Made by a program: the position numbers and the translations under genes. A stretch of DNA of 5,458 nt from Flavobacteriales bacterium (GTDB taxonomy: Bacteria; Bacteroidota; Bacteroidia; NS11-12g; UBA955), in assembly GCA_947472115.1 (NCBI GenBank), contig CANIZU010000135.1, forward strand, positions 1 through 5,458, given 5' to 3'. Under the pieces are notes generated by a model, which ran no database searches, was not told the origin of the DNA, and saw only the letters and a list, made by a program, of their open reading frames with translations. The first letter of the stretch is position 1. Every line of letters begins with the position of its first letter. Shown one piece after another: positions 1 to 5,458 of the stretch.

Positions 1-1040
1 ATTTTCGCATCGTCTTTGAATTGGGGCTCGACCAAATATTCGATGGGCAGGGTTTCTTTTTTTCTCAAATTTGGGTCGATGGGCCAAGGTAAGGAGTCTT
101 TTACGCGAACCCAGTTTCCCACGGCCAACATCGTTAAATAGGGTGCATGAGGTTTGTTTTGGACCCATACGTCTGTTCGCAAATGAAATCCCTTGTTGCC
201 ATACATGTCCACGGATGACGTCAATTTGCCGTTACTCAAACTCTGCATATTTCCTGGAAAAGTGATGCTGATTCTCTGCGTATGTTTTTGGTTGGGGGCG
301 TCCAAAGTGGGGAACCAATGACAATTGCTTTGGGGTTCGCCTTGCGTCCACATTTGCGTTGGTTTGGTAGGGTTTTTCCCGTCGGCGTTGATGAAATACA
401 TGCCAATATCATCCGAGATGGGTTCGTATTCCGTGTTGATCCAAATGGAATCCTTTTCGTTTCCGCCCACCTTTTCAGGGTTTTGCGAGGCCCATGCCTC
501 ATAAGATAGAGGTATCTTTTTCCCCGGTGTAGCGCTGTACTGAATTCTTATGGAAACCGGCTGGTTTGGGGTGATGACTTCGTTGAAATAAACCACCAGC
601 TTCTTATTTTCTCGATAATTGAATTTAAGTCGGGTTGGCGGTGGGATGAACACGTTTGAACCATTCACTCCACTCTTGCTCTCCTCGATATGCGTTAACA
701 CTTCGTAGATTTCCATGTTTACCGCATCCAAAACCAAGCTGTCCTGGCTATAAAAATGGGGTTTGAGGGTCAGGGTTGCGTATCCATCGATGGAGGAAGA
801 ATCAAAATGAATATTCAATGACAAATCGGTATGGATCAAATCCCAGACCTTCTCCGCACTGGTTTGAAACGGCGCAATATAGAAGGGATTGTTATCGTCC
901 TCTGTGGTTGTTTCGATGTCTTTTTCGCTTTGATTTTTATTGTAAATGCGATGACTCAAACAGGATTGCAACAAAAAAATACCCGCGATAATTAATAAAA
1001 ATAGCCCGTAAGGTTTGCGTTGGCTTGTTGTTGGATTCAT
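1..1040 (-). CDS. M1-family zinc aminopeptidase, lipoprotein (N-terminal part; cut by left window edge)
   Basis: This frame is open from the ATG at 1040 to the window edge and gives 346 residues without a stop. Residues 1-27 form a lipoprotein signal peptide: basic start, hydrophobic LFLLIIAGIFLLQS, then Cys27 as the acylation site. Residues 66-112 (VWDLIHTDLSLNIHFD, then GYATLTLKP and LDAVNMEIYEV) and 230-250 (MWTQGEPQSNCHWFPTLDAP) match the N-terminal beta-saddle domain of M1 aminopeptidases, and VWVQNKPHAPYLTMLAVGNW (291-310) fits its end. The GAMEN and HEXXH zinc motifs would lie beyond the edge, so catalytic competence cannot be judged. M1 enzymes remove N-terminal residues from peptides; the lipid anchor places this one at the cell envelope, probably the periplasm or outer membrane. 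It starts 16 bases after the aroE stop, without a Shine-Dalgarno or obvious promoter, so co-transcription is likely. Family assignment is strong; substrate preference is unknown. Confidence 0.9.
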   Translation of the reverse strand, partial: MNPTTSQRKPYGLFLLIIAGIFLLQSCLSHRIYNKNQSEKDIETTTEDDNNPFYIAPFQTSAEKVWDLIHTDLSLNIHFDSSSIDGYATLTLKPHFYSQDSLVLDAVNMEIYEVLTHIEESKSGVNGSNVFIPPPTRLKFNYRENKKLVVYFNEVITPNQPVSIRIQYSATPGKKIPLSYEAWASQNPEKVGGNEKDSIWINTEYEPISDDIGMYFINADGKNPTKPTQMWTQGEPQSNCHWFPTLDAPNQKHTQRISITFPGNMQSLSNGKLTSSVDMYGNKGFHLRTDVWVQNKPHAPYLTMLAVGNWVRVKDSLPWPIDPNLRKKETLPIEYLVEPQFKDDAK

Positions 1041-1056
1041 GATTGATGGATTGTGC

Positions 1057-1959
1057 TTATGGGGTTGAGAGGGCCGATTTGAATAATTGCCAAGCGGTTT
1101 CAGCTTGCGCGTTTAGCATGGTTTGTCCGTTGAGGGTGATGGCGCCCCGTTCTTCGCATTTTTGCATAAAGGTAGTTTGGGCGGGGTTATATATCAAATC
1201 AATCACGACGTGTGTTGGGTTTAATTGGTGGAAAGGAAATTCAATATGCGCTTCGATGTTAGGCCACATGCCAACAGGAGTTGTTTGGATAATTAAGGTA
1301 TGGGGTGGGATTTGGTAGGCATCGAATGGCGCGTTTGTTTCTATGATTTCACCCCGATGTACTGTGAAATTTGATATGTTTTGTAGGTTTAGGATATGTC
1401 GTACCGCCTTGGCGCTGCCCCCGTTTCCAAGGACGATGGCTTGAATAATGGGGTTTGATGAAATTGGATTGTTAACTTCTCCGAGGGTGTTTTTCGATGC
1501 GATGGATTCTAATTGCAATGAATTCGGAGTTGTTTGCAAAGCAATCTGTGGATTTAGTTTTTCGATCCTCATTTCGTTCACTATTTCCAGCGATTTTGCA
1601 AACCCATCTACATCGGTATTATATCCATGGAGTTCAATTTCATGGGTGATTGGGTCGCGAGAAACCACGACAGTATTCACGGCTTGGATGGCTTGGGCCT
1701 CCGCTGAAATCGTTGTTAAAAACGGAATGATTTGCGTTTTGTGCGGGACGGTGACGTTGAACCCGAGCAAAGGAATATCGGCGTTGGCTTGTTGATTAAT
1801 CCAGGCCCCAAAATTTTCTAAATTGGGCAAATCGAACAGCTCGTAAGACGCATTGGAAAATCCCTCGCGATCAAATTTTTCCCGAAAGATCTCCGGTGAT
1901 TTGGAATGGGAAACGGGGTGACCAATCAATCCCAAACGAAAAGCTTTGGCAGATGTCAT
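1057..1959 (-). CDS. aroE: Shikimate dehydrogenase (NADP+)
   Basis: AroE reduces 3-dehydroshikimate to shikimate with NADPH, a cytoplasmic step of chorismate synthesis. The 300-residue protein has the substrate domain first: GLIGHPVSHSKSP (10-22, shikimate-binding Ser19 and Ser21), GFNVTVPHK (66-74, catalytic Lys74), VNT (Asn95) and GYNTDVDGF (112-120, catalytic Asp116). The Rossmann loop VLGNGGSAKAV (176-186) follows, then TTPVGMWP (226-233), DLIYNPAQTTF (254-264) and NGQTMLNAQAE with Gln285. All catalytic residues seen in the E. coli enzyme have counterparts. Two oddities stand out. A low-complexity stretch of roughly 35-40 residues (about 130-170) separates the two domains, making the protein longer than the usual 245-280. 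The NADP-selecting loop, usually Asn-Arg-Thr or Ser-Arg, reads VHRGE (200-204). The ATG at 1959 sits directly before the first conserved strand. It lies 34 bases after dedA and 16 before the aminopeptidase gene. Confidence 0.95.
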   Translation of the reverse strand: MTSAKAFRLGLIGHPVSHSKSPEIFREKFDREGFSNASYELFDLPNLENFGAWINQQANADIPLLGFNVTVPHKTQIIPFLTTISAEAQAIQAVNTVVVSRDPITHEIELHGYNTDVDGFAKSLEIVNEMRIEKLNPQIALQTTPNSLQLESIASKNTLGEVNNPISSNPIIQAIVLGNGGSAKAVRHILNLQNISNFTVHRGEIIETNAPFDAYQIPPHTLIIQTTPVGMWPNIEAHIEFPFHQLNPTHVVIDLIYNPAQTTFMQKCEERGAITLNGQTMLNAQAETAWQLFKSALSTP

Positions 1960-1993
1960 GGCGTGAAACTAGGTTGTTGAGCGATGGCTTGGA

Positions 1994-2647
1994 TTATTTC
2001 TTTTTCAACTTTGCTTTCACCGCATTGAAAAGGATGGGTAAAATCGAAATGCCGATGATGCCGAAAACTACGGTTTCAAAGTGGTCGTGTACCCAAGGAA
2101 TAGATCCCAATAAATACCCTAGCGTGGTGATGCTTGTCACCCAAAGTACCGCTCCGGCGATGCAATAGCCAATAAACTTTTTGTATGTCATTGAGCCAAG
2201 TCCGGCCGCAAAAGGAGCAAATGTCCTCACGATGGGTACAAAGCGCGCCATGATGAGGGTATAGCCACCATGTTTTTCATAAAAGGCTTCGGTTTGTTCG
2301 AGGTATTCTCGCTTGAGCAGTTTCCATTTGAGGTCGAATATCCGCACCCCAATTTTAGAACCAATGAAATAGTTGGTGTTATCGCCCAAAAGGGCAGCCA
2401 CAATGAGCAGGGGGATCAGCACAAAAATATTGAGAGGGTGTCCGTCCATCGCGGCAATGGAGCCAGCGGCGAAAAGCAGGGAATCTCCGGGGAGCAGGGG
2501 CATGACAACCAGTCCGGTTTCAACAAAAACGATGGCAAAAAGGATCAGGTAAGTGAGGTTTTTGTATTCGCCTACTAGGAATTGCAATTTTTCATCGAGG
2601 TGTAGGAGCCATTCTTTGGCAAAATCGAGGAGGGAGAGGGTGGTCAT
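1994..2647 (-). CDS. dedA: DedA-family (SNARE-associated/VTT domain) inner-membrane protein
   Basis: This 217-residue polytopic membrane protein belongs to the DedA family, whose members are linked to proton-dependent transport, membrane integrity and recycling of undecaprenyl phosphate. Family landmarks appear in order: FVETGLVVMPLLPGDSLLFAAG (split here as FVETGL 41-46 and MPLLPGDSLLFAAG 49-62), GDNTNYFIGSKIG (88-100), ARFVPIVRTFAPFAAGLGSM (134-153) and a C-terminal hydrophobic segment (about 192-208) before a basic tail KAKLKKK. The charged residues shown to matter in E. coli YqjA (Glu39, Asp51, Arg130, Arg136) have equally spaced counterparts: Glu43, Asp55, Arg135 and Arg141. The length is typical. 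The ATG at 2647 gives a short amphipathic N-terminus before the first membrane helix. It is the first gene of the leftward cluster and is divergent from the small lipoprotein gene. The exact DedA subgroup and transported lipid are not evident, so the symbol denotes the family only. Confidence 0.92.
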   Translation of the reverse strand: MTTLSLLDFAKEWLLHLDEKLQFLVGEYKNLTYLILFAIVFVETGLVVMPLLPGDSLLFAAGSIAAMDGHPLNIFVLIPLLIVAALLGDNTNYFIGSKIGVRIFDLKWKLLKREYLEQTEAFYEKHGGYTLIMARFVPIVRTFAPFAAGLGSMTYKKFIGYCIAGAVLWVTSITTLGYLLGSIPWVHDHFETVVFGIIGISILPILFNAVKAKLKKK

Positions 2648-2655
2648 ATCGACTA

Positions 2656-2663
2656 CAATTTTA
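2656..2663 (-). promoter_or_regulatory. Weak candidate -7 element for the dedA-aroE-aminopeptidase transcript
   Basis: Read on the minus strand this is TAAAATTG, one mismatch from the Bacteroidota -7 consensus TAnnTTTG, ending 8 bases before the dedA ATG. No TTG is found at the expected -33 distance, so the call rests on position and one element only. Confidence 0.25.
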
Positions 2664-2673
2664 CGACATCGGC

Positions 2674-2706
2674 TTGAGGGGATTGATATTTGATTTTGTA
2701 TATTTG
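2674..2706 (+). promoter_or_regulatory. Bacteroidota-type promoter of the small lipoprotein gene
   Basis: TATATTTG (2699-2706) matches the Bacteroidota -7 consensus TAnnTTTG exactly. A TTG (2674-2676) lies 22 bases upstream as a possible -33 element, slightly long but close to the usual spacing. The predicted transcript start falls at about 2710-2713, at or immediately before the ATG at 2713, so the mRNA would have almost no leader. The match is seen in the sequence; promoter activity and the start point are inferred. Confidence 0.55.
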
Positions 2707-2712
2707 TGTTTT

Positions 2713-2859
2713 ATGCAAAAATTTGTCTTGAATCTTGGGTTAAAGCGCATCAGCCTTTGGGTTTTGATGATGGTTTGTGCAGGCATTGCGATTTCGGCTT
2801 GTGGGTCGCCCAGAGGACATGTGAAGGCAAAAAATACCGGCTGCAACTGCGGATTTTAA
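2713..2859 (+). CDS. Small lipoprotein with C-terminal Cys-x-Cys motif
   Basis: This short gene encodes 48 residues. A basic start (MQKF, then LKR at 10-12) and a hydrophobic stretch (ISLWVLMMVCAGIAIS, 13-28) lead to the lipobox ISAC, with Cys30 as the likely acylated residue. The mature part would be only 19 residues, CGSPRGHVKAKNTGCNCGF, with Cys44 and Cys46 next to the C-terminus and a histidine at 36. That tail could bind metal or form a disulfide, but no function is recognised. An in-frame TTG at 2674 would add 13 residues, but it coincides with the promoter and would spoil the signal peptide, so the ATG at 2713 is preferred. There is no Shine-Dalgarno sequence. The gene stands alone between dedA, on the opposite strand, and ahcY, 131 bases downstream, which appears to have its own promoter. 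The coherent signal peptide argues for a real gene despite its size. Confidence 0.72.
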   Translation: MQKFVLNLGLKRISLWVLMMVCAGIAISACGSPRGHVKAKNTGCNCGF

Positions 2860-2888
2860 TCGGACTGATTGATGATTAACGATTTAAA

Positions 2889-2906
2889 TTGTTGAAAGTT
2901 CAACAA
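2889..2906. repeat. 18-base palindrome, possible operator upstream of ahcY
   Basis: TTGTTGAA-AG-TTCAACAA has perfect 8-base arms around a 2-base centre, a geometry that suits a dimeric DNA-binding protein better than an RNA hairpin. It lies 37 bases before the proposed -33 element of the ahcY promoter and 29 bases after the lipoprotein stop codon. No T-tract follows on the plus strand, so a terminator role for the lipoprotein gene is unlikely. A binding protein is not identified. Confidence 0.4.
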
Positions 2907-2943
2907 AATTGATCGTGAACGATGCATCTTTCTTGGTGTATTG

Positions 2944-2976
2944 TTGGGGTAATATGGCTCGCGATGCCTAATTTTG
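2944..2976 (+). promoter_or_regulatory. Bacteroidota-type promoter of ahcY
   Basis: TAATTTTG (2969-2976) fits the -7 consensus TAnnTTTG exactly, with TTG (2944-2946) 22 bases upstream as a possible -33 element, the same spacing as in the lipoprotein promoter. Transcription would start near 2981-2984, leaving a leader of about 7-10 bases before the ATG at 2991. That leader is A/T-rich (AAATTTAACA) and has no Shine-Dalgarno sequence, as is usual in this phylum. The position inside the open frame that extends upstream supports the downstream start codon. Confidence 0.6.
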
Positions 2977-2990
2977 CGCAAAATTTAACA

Positions 2991-4304
2991 ATGACAACGC
3001 AATCTACATACGTTCCTTACAAGGTAAAAGACATCTCATTGGCAGAATGGGGTAGGAAAGAAATTAAAATGGCCGAGGCTGAAATGCCTGGTTTGATGGC
3101 ACTTCGCGCTGAATTTGGTGCGTCTAAGCCATTGGCTGGCGCTCGCATCGCGGGTTGTTTGCACATGACAATTCAAACTGCGGTTTTGATCGAAACGTTG
3201 GCTGAATTGGGTGCTGAGGTAACTTGGAGCTCATGTAACATTTTCTCTACGCAAGATCACGCTGCTGCTGCAATTGCTGCTGCGGGTATTTCTGTTTATG
3301 CTTGGAAAGGTCAGAACGAAGAGGAATTTGATTGGTGTATCGAACAGACTTTGCATTTTGGTGCTGAGCAAAAGCCATTGAATATGATTTTGGACGATGG
3401 TGGTGATTTGACCAACATGGTTTTTGATCGTTACCCTGAATTGATTTCTGGTATCAAAGGGTTGAGCGAAGAGACAACCACTGGTGTTCACCGTTTGTAT
3501 GAGCGCATGGCGAAAGGCACTTTGCATATCCCAGCGATCAACGTAAACGATAGCGTAACCAAGAGCAAGTTTGATAACAAATACGGTTGCAAAGAAAGTT
3601 TGGTAGATGCAATTCGCAGGGCTACTGATATTATGATGGCCGGTAAAGTGGCTGTTGTTTGTGGCTATGGTGATGTAGGAAAAGGTTCTGCCGATTCATT
3701 GCGCGGTGCAGGTGCACGTGTGATGGTGACAGAAATCGATCCGATTTGTGCTTTGCAAGCGGCGATGGATGGTTATCAGGTGGTACACATCGACAAAGCG
3801 ATTCCTCAGGCAAACATCGTAGTAACGGCTACAGGAAACTGTAACATCGTATCTGCGAAGCATTTTGAGTCGATGAAGGACAAGACCATCGTTTGTAACA
3901 TTGGTCACTTCGATAACGAAATTGATATGGCTTGGTTGAACAAAAACCACGGCGATACAAAGTATACCATCAAGCCACAGGTGGATGTTTACAACTTGAA
4001 CGGCAACGAAATCATCGTACTGGCTGAAGGTCGTTTGGTGAATTTGGGTTGCGCAATGGGTCACCCTAGCTTTGTGATGAGTAATAGCTTCACCAACCAA
4101 ACTTTGGCTCAGTTGGAATTGTGGAATAACCACGCCAGCTACAAAAATGAGGTTTATGTGTTGCCAAAGCATTTGGACGAGAAGGTTGCTAAGTTGCACT
4201 TGGCTCACATCGGTGCTGAATTGACAGAATTAACTGTTGAGCAAGCGGATTACATCGGTGTGAACGTGAACGGTCCTTACAAGAAGGATACTTACAGATA
4301 TTGA
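2991..4304 (+). CDS. ahcY: S-adenosylhomocysteine hydrolase (adenosylhomocysteinase)
   Basis: AhcY splits S-adenosylhomocysteine, the inhibitory by-product of methyltransferases, into adenosine and homocysteine, using tightly bound NAD+ in a cytoplasmic tetramer. The 437-residue protein carries both family signatures: SCNIFSTQDHAAAAI (81-95) and GKVAVVCGYGDVGKGSA (218-234), the latter being the NAD-binding loop. Active-site residues of the human enzyme have counterparts: His58, Asp136, Glu161, Lys191, Asp195, Asn196 and His306. The C-terminal KKDTYRY supplies Lys431 and Tyr435, which reach the NAD site of the neighbouring subunit. The length is close to the human 432; the insert of about 40 residues found in many bacterial homologues is absent. 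The frame is open back to an ATG at 2922, but homology starts at MTTQSTYVPYKVKDISLAEW and the promoter overlaps the extension, so 2991 is chosen. Two terminators follow, and no co-transcribed partner is apparent. No SAH riboswitch was recognised upstream. Confidence 0.97.
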   Translation: MTTQSTYVPYKVKDISLAEWGRKEIKMAEAEMPGLMALRAEFGASKPLAGARIAGCLHMTIQTAVLIETLAELGAEVTWSSCNIFSTQDHAAAAIAAAGISVYAWKGQNEEEFDWCIEQTLHFGAEQKPLNMILDDGGDLTNMVFDRYPELISGIKGLSEETTTGVHRLYERMAKGTLHIPAINVNDSVTKSKFDNKYGCKESLVDAIRRATDIMMAGKVAVVCGYGDVGKGSADSLRGAGARVMVTEIDPICALQAAMDGYQVVHIDKAIPQANIVVTATGNCNIVSAKHFESMKDKTIVCNIGHFDNEIDMAWLNKNHGDTKYTIKPQVDVYNLNGNEIIVLAEGRLVNLGCAMGHPSFVMSNSFTNQTLAQLELWNNHASYKNEVYVLPKHLDEKVAKLHLAHIGAELTELTVEQADYIGVNVNGPYKKDTYRY

Positions 4305-4312
4305 TTTAGGGG

Positions 4313-4343
4313 ATGTCCTTGTAATTTCCGGGGACGTTTTTTT
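4313..4343 (+). terminator. Weak intrinsic terminator after ahcY
   Basis: ATGTCC (4313-4318) can pair with GGACGT (4332-4337) through one G-T pair, around a 13-base loop, and seven T residues follow at 4337-4343. It begins nine bases after the ahcY stop. The stem is short and the loop large, so alone it may terminate poorly; the stronger hairpin just downstream could act as backup. Confidence 0.5.
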
Positions 4344-4349
4344 ATGATA

Positions 4350-4394
4350 GGAGTAACGAAAAAAGGGGGCGCAGCCCCCTTTTTTCGTTACTCC
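4350..4394. terminator. Strong bidirectional terminator, perfect 21-bp inverted repeat
   Basis: The arms 4350-4370 and 4374-4394 are perfectly complementary around a GCA loop. From the loop outward the stem is a 6-bp G/C block (GGGGGC with GCCCCC), an A6/T6 block and a 9-bp outer part (GGAGTAACG with CGTTACTCC). The G/C stem followed by T6 on either strand is a classic intrinsic terminator in both directions. It lies 45 bases after ahcY. The outer nine base pairs are more than a terminator needs. Confidence 0.85.
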
Positions 4395-4542
4395 ATGAAA
4401 GTTGAGGGGTCGATTTGTCCGATTATTCCAGGTGTGTTGCAATTGATGTTTTTTTGATTACTTTTAATTATTTTTATTGCTTTTATTGAATTATTGCTAA
4501 ATTAGTATCTGCAACCTTTAGATAAATTATAGTCATTGTATT
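4395..4542. other. Intergenic region, very AT-rich in its right two thirds
   Basis: No gene is seen here. Bases 4441-4542 contain 19 G or C in 102 (about 19%), with several T-runs. The region should carry the promoter of the secreted-protein gene at 4543, but no exact TAnnTTTG element was found, and candidates with one mismatch such as TATTTTTA are not distinctive in sequence this AT-rich. Confidence 0.6.
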
Positions 4543-5458
4543 ATGATCAAACAACTACGCACGTTTTTCTTATTTACTATATTGTTTGCTATGTCCAGCC
4601 CATTGATGGGTGGTGGAGTCGCTAATAAATGGGCTTGCGGCGGATGGGTTAGTGTGAAGTCGCTAGCCAATAGCAAGTATGAAGTCACTTGTAACATGCT
4701 TTATGCTTGTCATAATTTTAAAGATCTCGCAAACACGCCAACTCCAGCGGATTGGGCAACAGCTGATACTACAATAATTCTTCGAGTGTATGACTCCGCA
4801 GGAAATTACTATAAGCTTGACGCGCCATATGTACGTGGTTACTATTACACACAAAAGGATACGAGTAAATTATTACAACAAAATAGTTGGAGTAATTATA
4901 GGATAAATAAATACTATTGTATCATTTTTAAATGTACATTGGATCTCAACAATGCCAAAGTAAAATCAGCAATCAACGTTAAATCTTCCTTTTTGGACTT
5001 AACCTGCGATTTTACAAGTGATATATGGTGTTTTGACATGTATTATATGAATTCCAAGGGATGCATGAGCCCAACGGTCACAACGCGGATATACATCAAG
5101 GATTTTCCTGTAAATAACGAAATGTTGATTCCATCGCATGTTGGATTTTCAAAAATCCTAGAATACTCCGCGCAGAACTGTTACGCAACAAACTATTACA
5201 ATCCCGGTTTTTATGGCAAATATGGTGATTCTGTTGTGGTAGAATTAATTCAGCCTCAAACATCTTTCATCCCCGGAATGTCGTCGTTTTCTTACAAATC
5301 TGGAATTTCTCCAACCGCTCCATTTTATACCTTCTGCGTTGACAGTTCGAATACGTGTTCTGCTAAGCCCAATGCAAATCCACCGCAAGGTTTTTATTTT
5401 AACCCAACCACTTCGGATATTGTTTTTACGGCTGGCAATGGGTCACCCAAATACTATG
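4543..5458 (+). CDS. Cysteine-rich secreted surface protein (N-terminal part; cut by right window edge)
   Basis: The frame is open from the ATG at 4543 to the window edge, giving 305 residues. Residues 1-24 look like a signal peptide (MIKQLR, then FFLFTILFAMSSPLM); cleavage could fall near Gly24 or Ala27. No lipobox is seen, since Cys32 is too far from the hydrophobic core. The mature part has 11 cysteines (32, 50, 56, 126, 131, 155, 163, 174, 213, 265, 272) and is rich in Tyr, Asn, Ser and Thr, suggesting a disulfide-bonded beta-rich fold outside the cytoplasm. The stretches GGWVSVKSLANSKYEVTC (33-50) and GDSVVVELIQPQ, SYKSGISPTAPF and FYFNPTTSDIVFT (228-296) recall the N-terminal region of large Bacteroidota surface proteins that often end in type IX secretion or gliding-associated domains. 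That likeness is by eye and weak; the C-terminus, which would decide it, is missing. No Shine-Dalgarno sequence is present. Confidence 0.75.
   Translation, partial: MIKQLRTFFLFTILFAMSSPLMGGGVANKWACGGWVSVKSLANSKYEVTCNMLYACHNFKDLANTPTPADWATADTTIILRVYDSAGNYYKLDAPYVRGYYYTQKDTSKLLQQNSWSNYRINKYYCIIFKCTLDLNNAKVKSAINVKSSFLDLTCDFTSDIWCFDMYYMNSKGCMSPTVTTRIYIKDFPVNNEMLIPSHVGFSKILEYSAQNCYATNYYNPGFYGKYGDSVVVELIQPQTSFIPGMSSFSYKSGISPTAPFYTFCVDSSNTCSAKPNANPPQGFYFNPTTSDIVFTAGNGSPKYY

Noticed and set aside
236..509. Two overlapping open frames, 236-502 (minus) and 282-509 (plus).
   Set aside because: Both are out-of-frame shadows of the aminopeptidase gene, whose true minus-strand frame runs unbroken from 1040 to the edge with M1 motifs in this very stretch.
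1448..1795. A 115-codon open frame on the plus strand.
   Set aside because: It lies wholly within aroE on the opposite strand, whose protein has all the expected catalytic motifs; its own translation has no recognisable features.
2922..2990. A 23-residue in-frame N-terminal extension of AhcY that resembles a signal peptide (MHLSWCIVGVIWLAMPNFAQ).
   Set aside because: AhcY is a cytoplasmic enzyme whose homology starts at the ATG at 2991, and the -7 promoter element at 2969-2976 lies inside the extension, downstream of the 2922 ATG. The likeness to a signal peptide is probably chance.
2860..2990. A possible SAH riboswitch before ahcY.
   Set aside because: No fold resembling that riboswitch was found, and the predicted leader of about 10 bases leaves no room for an aptamer.
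3696..4208. A 170-codon open frame on the minus strand.
   Set aside because: It is antisense to the strongly conserved part of ahcY and its translation shows no domain or signal.
4230..4442. A 70-codon minus-strand frame running through the ahcY terminators.
   Set aside because: It translates the perfect terminator hairpin and the antisense of the ahcY 3' end, which is not expected of a real gene.
4663..4854. A 63-codon minus-strand frame.
   Set aside because: It is antisense to the secreted-protein gene, which has a signal peptide and a continuous 305-codon frame.

Overview
The window looks like chromosomal DNA from a member of the Bacteroidota. Three things suggest this. Two well-placed promoters match the Bacteroidota-type consensus (TTG, then a spacer, then TAnnTTTG). 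The gene starts lack Shine-Dalgarno sequences. Two predicted lipoproteins and a cysteine-rich secreted protein resemble surface proteins of that phylum. The genus cannot be told from the sequence.

Left part (1-2647): three genes on the minus strand, read right to left. They are a DedA-family membrane protein (2647-1994), shikimate dehydrogenase aroE (1959-1057) and the N-terminal part of an M1-family zinc aminopeptidase made as a lipoprotein (from 1040, running off the left edge). Gaps of 34 and 16 bases suggest one transcript. Their functions (membrane lipid-carrier recycling, aromatic amino acid synthesis, peptide degradation at the cell envelope) form no obvious pathway.

Centre (2648-4394): a 65-base divergent spacer, then on the plus strand a 48-residue lipoprotein ending in a Cys-x-Cys motif. 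Next comes a 131-base spacer with a near-perfect palindrome and a promoter, then the S-adenosylhomocysteine hydrolase gene ahcY (2991-4304). Behind ahcY stand a weak hairpin terminator and a strong perfect 21-bp inverted repeat that should stop transcription from both sides.

Right part (4395-5458): a spacer whose last 102 bases are about 19% GC, then the start of a secreted protein (from 4543, running off the right edge) with 11 cysteines in 305 residues. It is distantly reminiscent of the large Bacteroidota surface proteins that often carry type IX secretion or gliding-associated C-terminal domains.

Most of the window is housekeeping. No CRISPR array, insertion sequence, tRNA or rRNA was seen, and no clearly new multi-gene system. 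The least familiar items are the tiny CxC lipoprotein, the cysteine-rich secreted protein and an unusual insert in AroE.
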